From Martinezella rhizogenes (GTDB lineage: Bacteria > Pseudomonadota > Alphaproteobacteria > Rhizobiales > Rhizobiaceae): a DNA stretch of 64,000 bases. Positions 63,106-64,000 of the stretch are shown piece by piece. The stretch covers positions 248,001-312,000 of the forward strand of contig NZ_JUHG01000016.1 of the NCBI RefSeq assembly GCF_000799715.1. The letters run 5' to 3'. Both the position numbers and the translations under genes were made by a program. Numbering within the stretch: the first letter of the stretch is position 1; the number at the start of each line of letters is the position of its first letter. A model generated the notes under the pieces. That model was not told the origin of the DNA. It saw only the letters and a program-made list of their open reading frames with translations, and made no database searches.

Positions 63106-64000
63106 TCGCGCCCCTCATCCGCCCTGTCAGGCTCCCCGCTGGGGAGAAGGGGTTTTCCGGCCCAACCTTCCCGCAGGCGGCGCTCCCGTGCCGCTGCAAT
63201 CGCCCGGTCGATGATCAGCTCCGGCGCGTGAGGGTCATCGAAGACCATCGCGATTTCGATGACGCGGCAGCGTGCCAAGAGTTCGTCGGCCCGACCGTGG
63301 TGACCGATCAGGCGGACATAATCCTTCGAGGTGGTGACGATCTCGAGACCGTCATGCGCGGCGATGTCGAGAATATCAGCAATATCGTCGTCGCCGGGAT
63401 GTTCGTGATCGCCGAAGGTACGGCGCACGGCGATGTTGGCGCCCAGTGACTCGACCGTGCGAAAGAACTTGGCGGGATCGGCGATGCCGGCAAAGGCGAG
63501 CACCTTGCGCCCGCGCAGATCCTCCTGCCCCAGCACCTTGATCGAGGCGGAGAAGAATGGTTTCCCGGCTCTTGCCGCCAGCCGCACGATCCGGTCGGCG
63601 GCGTTGCCATCGCCGACTTTCAGCAGCGCCGAGGTGTAACCCAACTGCGTCCGCAGCGGCGCGCGCACCGGACCGCCGGGAACGAGATGCCCGTTACCGA
63701 TGCCTCGCGTGGCGTCGATGACGACCAAGGCGTAGTCGATGGCGAGCTGCGCGCTCTGGAAACCGTCATCCATGATGATCAGATCCGCGCCTTCGCGCAC
63801 CAGTCGCTCCGCGCCCTCGGCGCGGCGGCGCGCGATCACCGTCAGCGCCTCGCGGGCGAGCAGCAGCGGTTCGTCGCCAACCGCGGTCGCGTGATGATCA
63901 TCGGGATCGACCACCGTCGTCACGTCGAGCGAACCGCCATAGCCACGACTGAGGAAGCCGGGTTTCAAACCCTTGGCCTTGGCGGCGCGCGCAAGCGCCA
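63096..64000 (-). CDS. lpxK: Tetraacyldisaccharide 4'-kinase, 3' part (cut by window end)
   Basis: Membrane kinase that adds the 4' phosphate in lipid A synthesis. The visible C-terminal 300 residues or so include the family motifs LKPGFLSRGYGGSL, VGDEPLLLA, ADLIIMDDGFQ, GNGHLVPGGPVRAPL and TTSKDYVRL. The true start lies outside the window; TTG at 63968 is internal. The extreme C-terminus (PLLPSGEPDRADEGREAL) is encoded by a palindromic repeat at 63110-63153 and is probably a late addition. Confidence 0.93.
   Translation of the reverse strand, partial: ALARAAKAKGLKPGFLSRGYGGSLDVTTVVDPDDHHATAVGDEPLLLAREALTVIARRRAEGAERLVREGADLIIMDDGFQSAQLAIDYALVVIDATRGIGNGHLVPGGPVRAPLRTQLGYTSALLKVGDGNAADRIVRLAARAGKPFFSASIKVLGQEDLRGRKVLAFAGIADPAKFFRTVESLGANIAVRRTFGDHEHPGDDDIADILDIAAHDGLEIVTTSKDYVRLIGHHGRADELLARCRVIEIAMVFDDPHAPELIIDRAIAAARERRLREGWAGKPLLPSGEPDRADEGREAL
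63110..63153. repeat. Rhizobial palindromic repeat in the lpxK 3' end
   Basis: CCCCTCATCCGCCCTGTCAG then CTCCCCGCTGGGGAG and AAGGGG is a well-known rhizobial intergenic repeat type, different from the glyS-type element. Here it lies inside the coding frame and supplies the last 18 or so codons. Confidence 0.75.

Overview
The window reads as chromosomal DNA of a Rhizobiaceae alphaproteobacterium, most likely Rhizobium or a close relative. The clues are: high GC; an ATP synthase F0 operon (atpI-B-E-b'-b) separated from F1; rhizobial families (DUF1217 flagellar-type protein, DUF6101, DUF2093 after mutL, an HPE1-like secreted protein); an alphaproteobacterial LexA box (GTTC-N7-GTTC); CtrA-type boxes (TTAA-N7-TTAA, TTAACCAT); and palindromic intergenic repeats of the kind found in rhizobia. 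No rRNA, tRNA, CRISPR array, prophage or insertion sequence was seen. Most of the window is ordinary core genome.

Layout. 0-6 kb: a soluble FtsK-type translocase and a seven-repeat DUF1217 protein. 6-16 kb: DUF6101, ubiA, a MipA/OmpV porin-like protein, two tandem Big_9-like lipoproteins, cfa, tex, purD and a small exported HPE1-like protein. 16-31 kb: a Cache chemoreceptor; then a mostly minus-strand block with glyQ, lemA, a short class-I-type aroA, DUF2207, a frameshifted DUF559 gene, glyS and DUF523; a ParDE toxin-antitoxin pair; sppA with small partners; an XRE-cupin regulator coupled to a 59-residue protein; a 46%-methionine protein; and a small-molecule/tRNA methyltransferase with a DUF2007 gene. 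31-39 kb: ispB, a TPR protein, ispE-moaB, a short GT2 glycosyltransferase, a PA0069-type radical SAM enzyme under a LexA box, rnhB and an aminoglycoside-phosphotransferase-fold kinase. 39-48 kb: the F0 operon, a SleB-type cell wall hydrolase with a CtrA site, corA-kup (Mg and K uptake) and an Mrp/ApbC Fe-S carrier. 49-55 kb: a divergent LuxR-type regulator, and an IclR regulator facing a four-gene galactose/galactonate (De Ley-Doudoroff-type) operon. 55-64 kb: a PRC-barrel protein, argG and a divergent Lrp regulator, a GGDEF-EAL protein, a PAS-REC protein, mutL, DUF2093 and the 3' part of lpxK (cut by the window end).

The most unusual features are these. A composite palindromic repeat is inserted in frame inside glyS and adds about 42 residues. 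Related repeats supply the C-terminal codons of the pre-frameshift DUF559 gene and of lpxK. There is also a Met/Cys-rich protein with an exact 20-residue internal period, a pair of diverged lipoproteins separated by a strong hairpin, and several well-formed candidate operators (LexA, CtrA, an 11-bp inverted repeat near the LuxR gene, an IclR-type palindrome). All functional calls come from reading the sequence; no database search was run.
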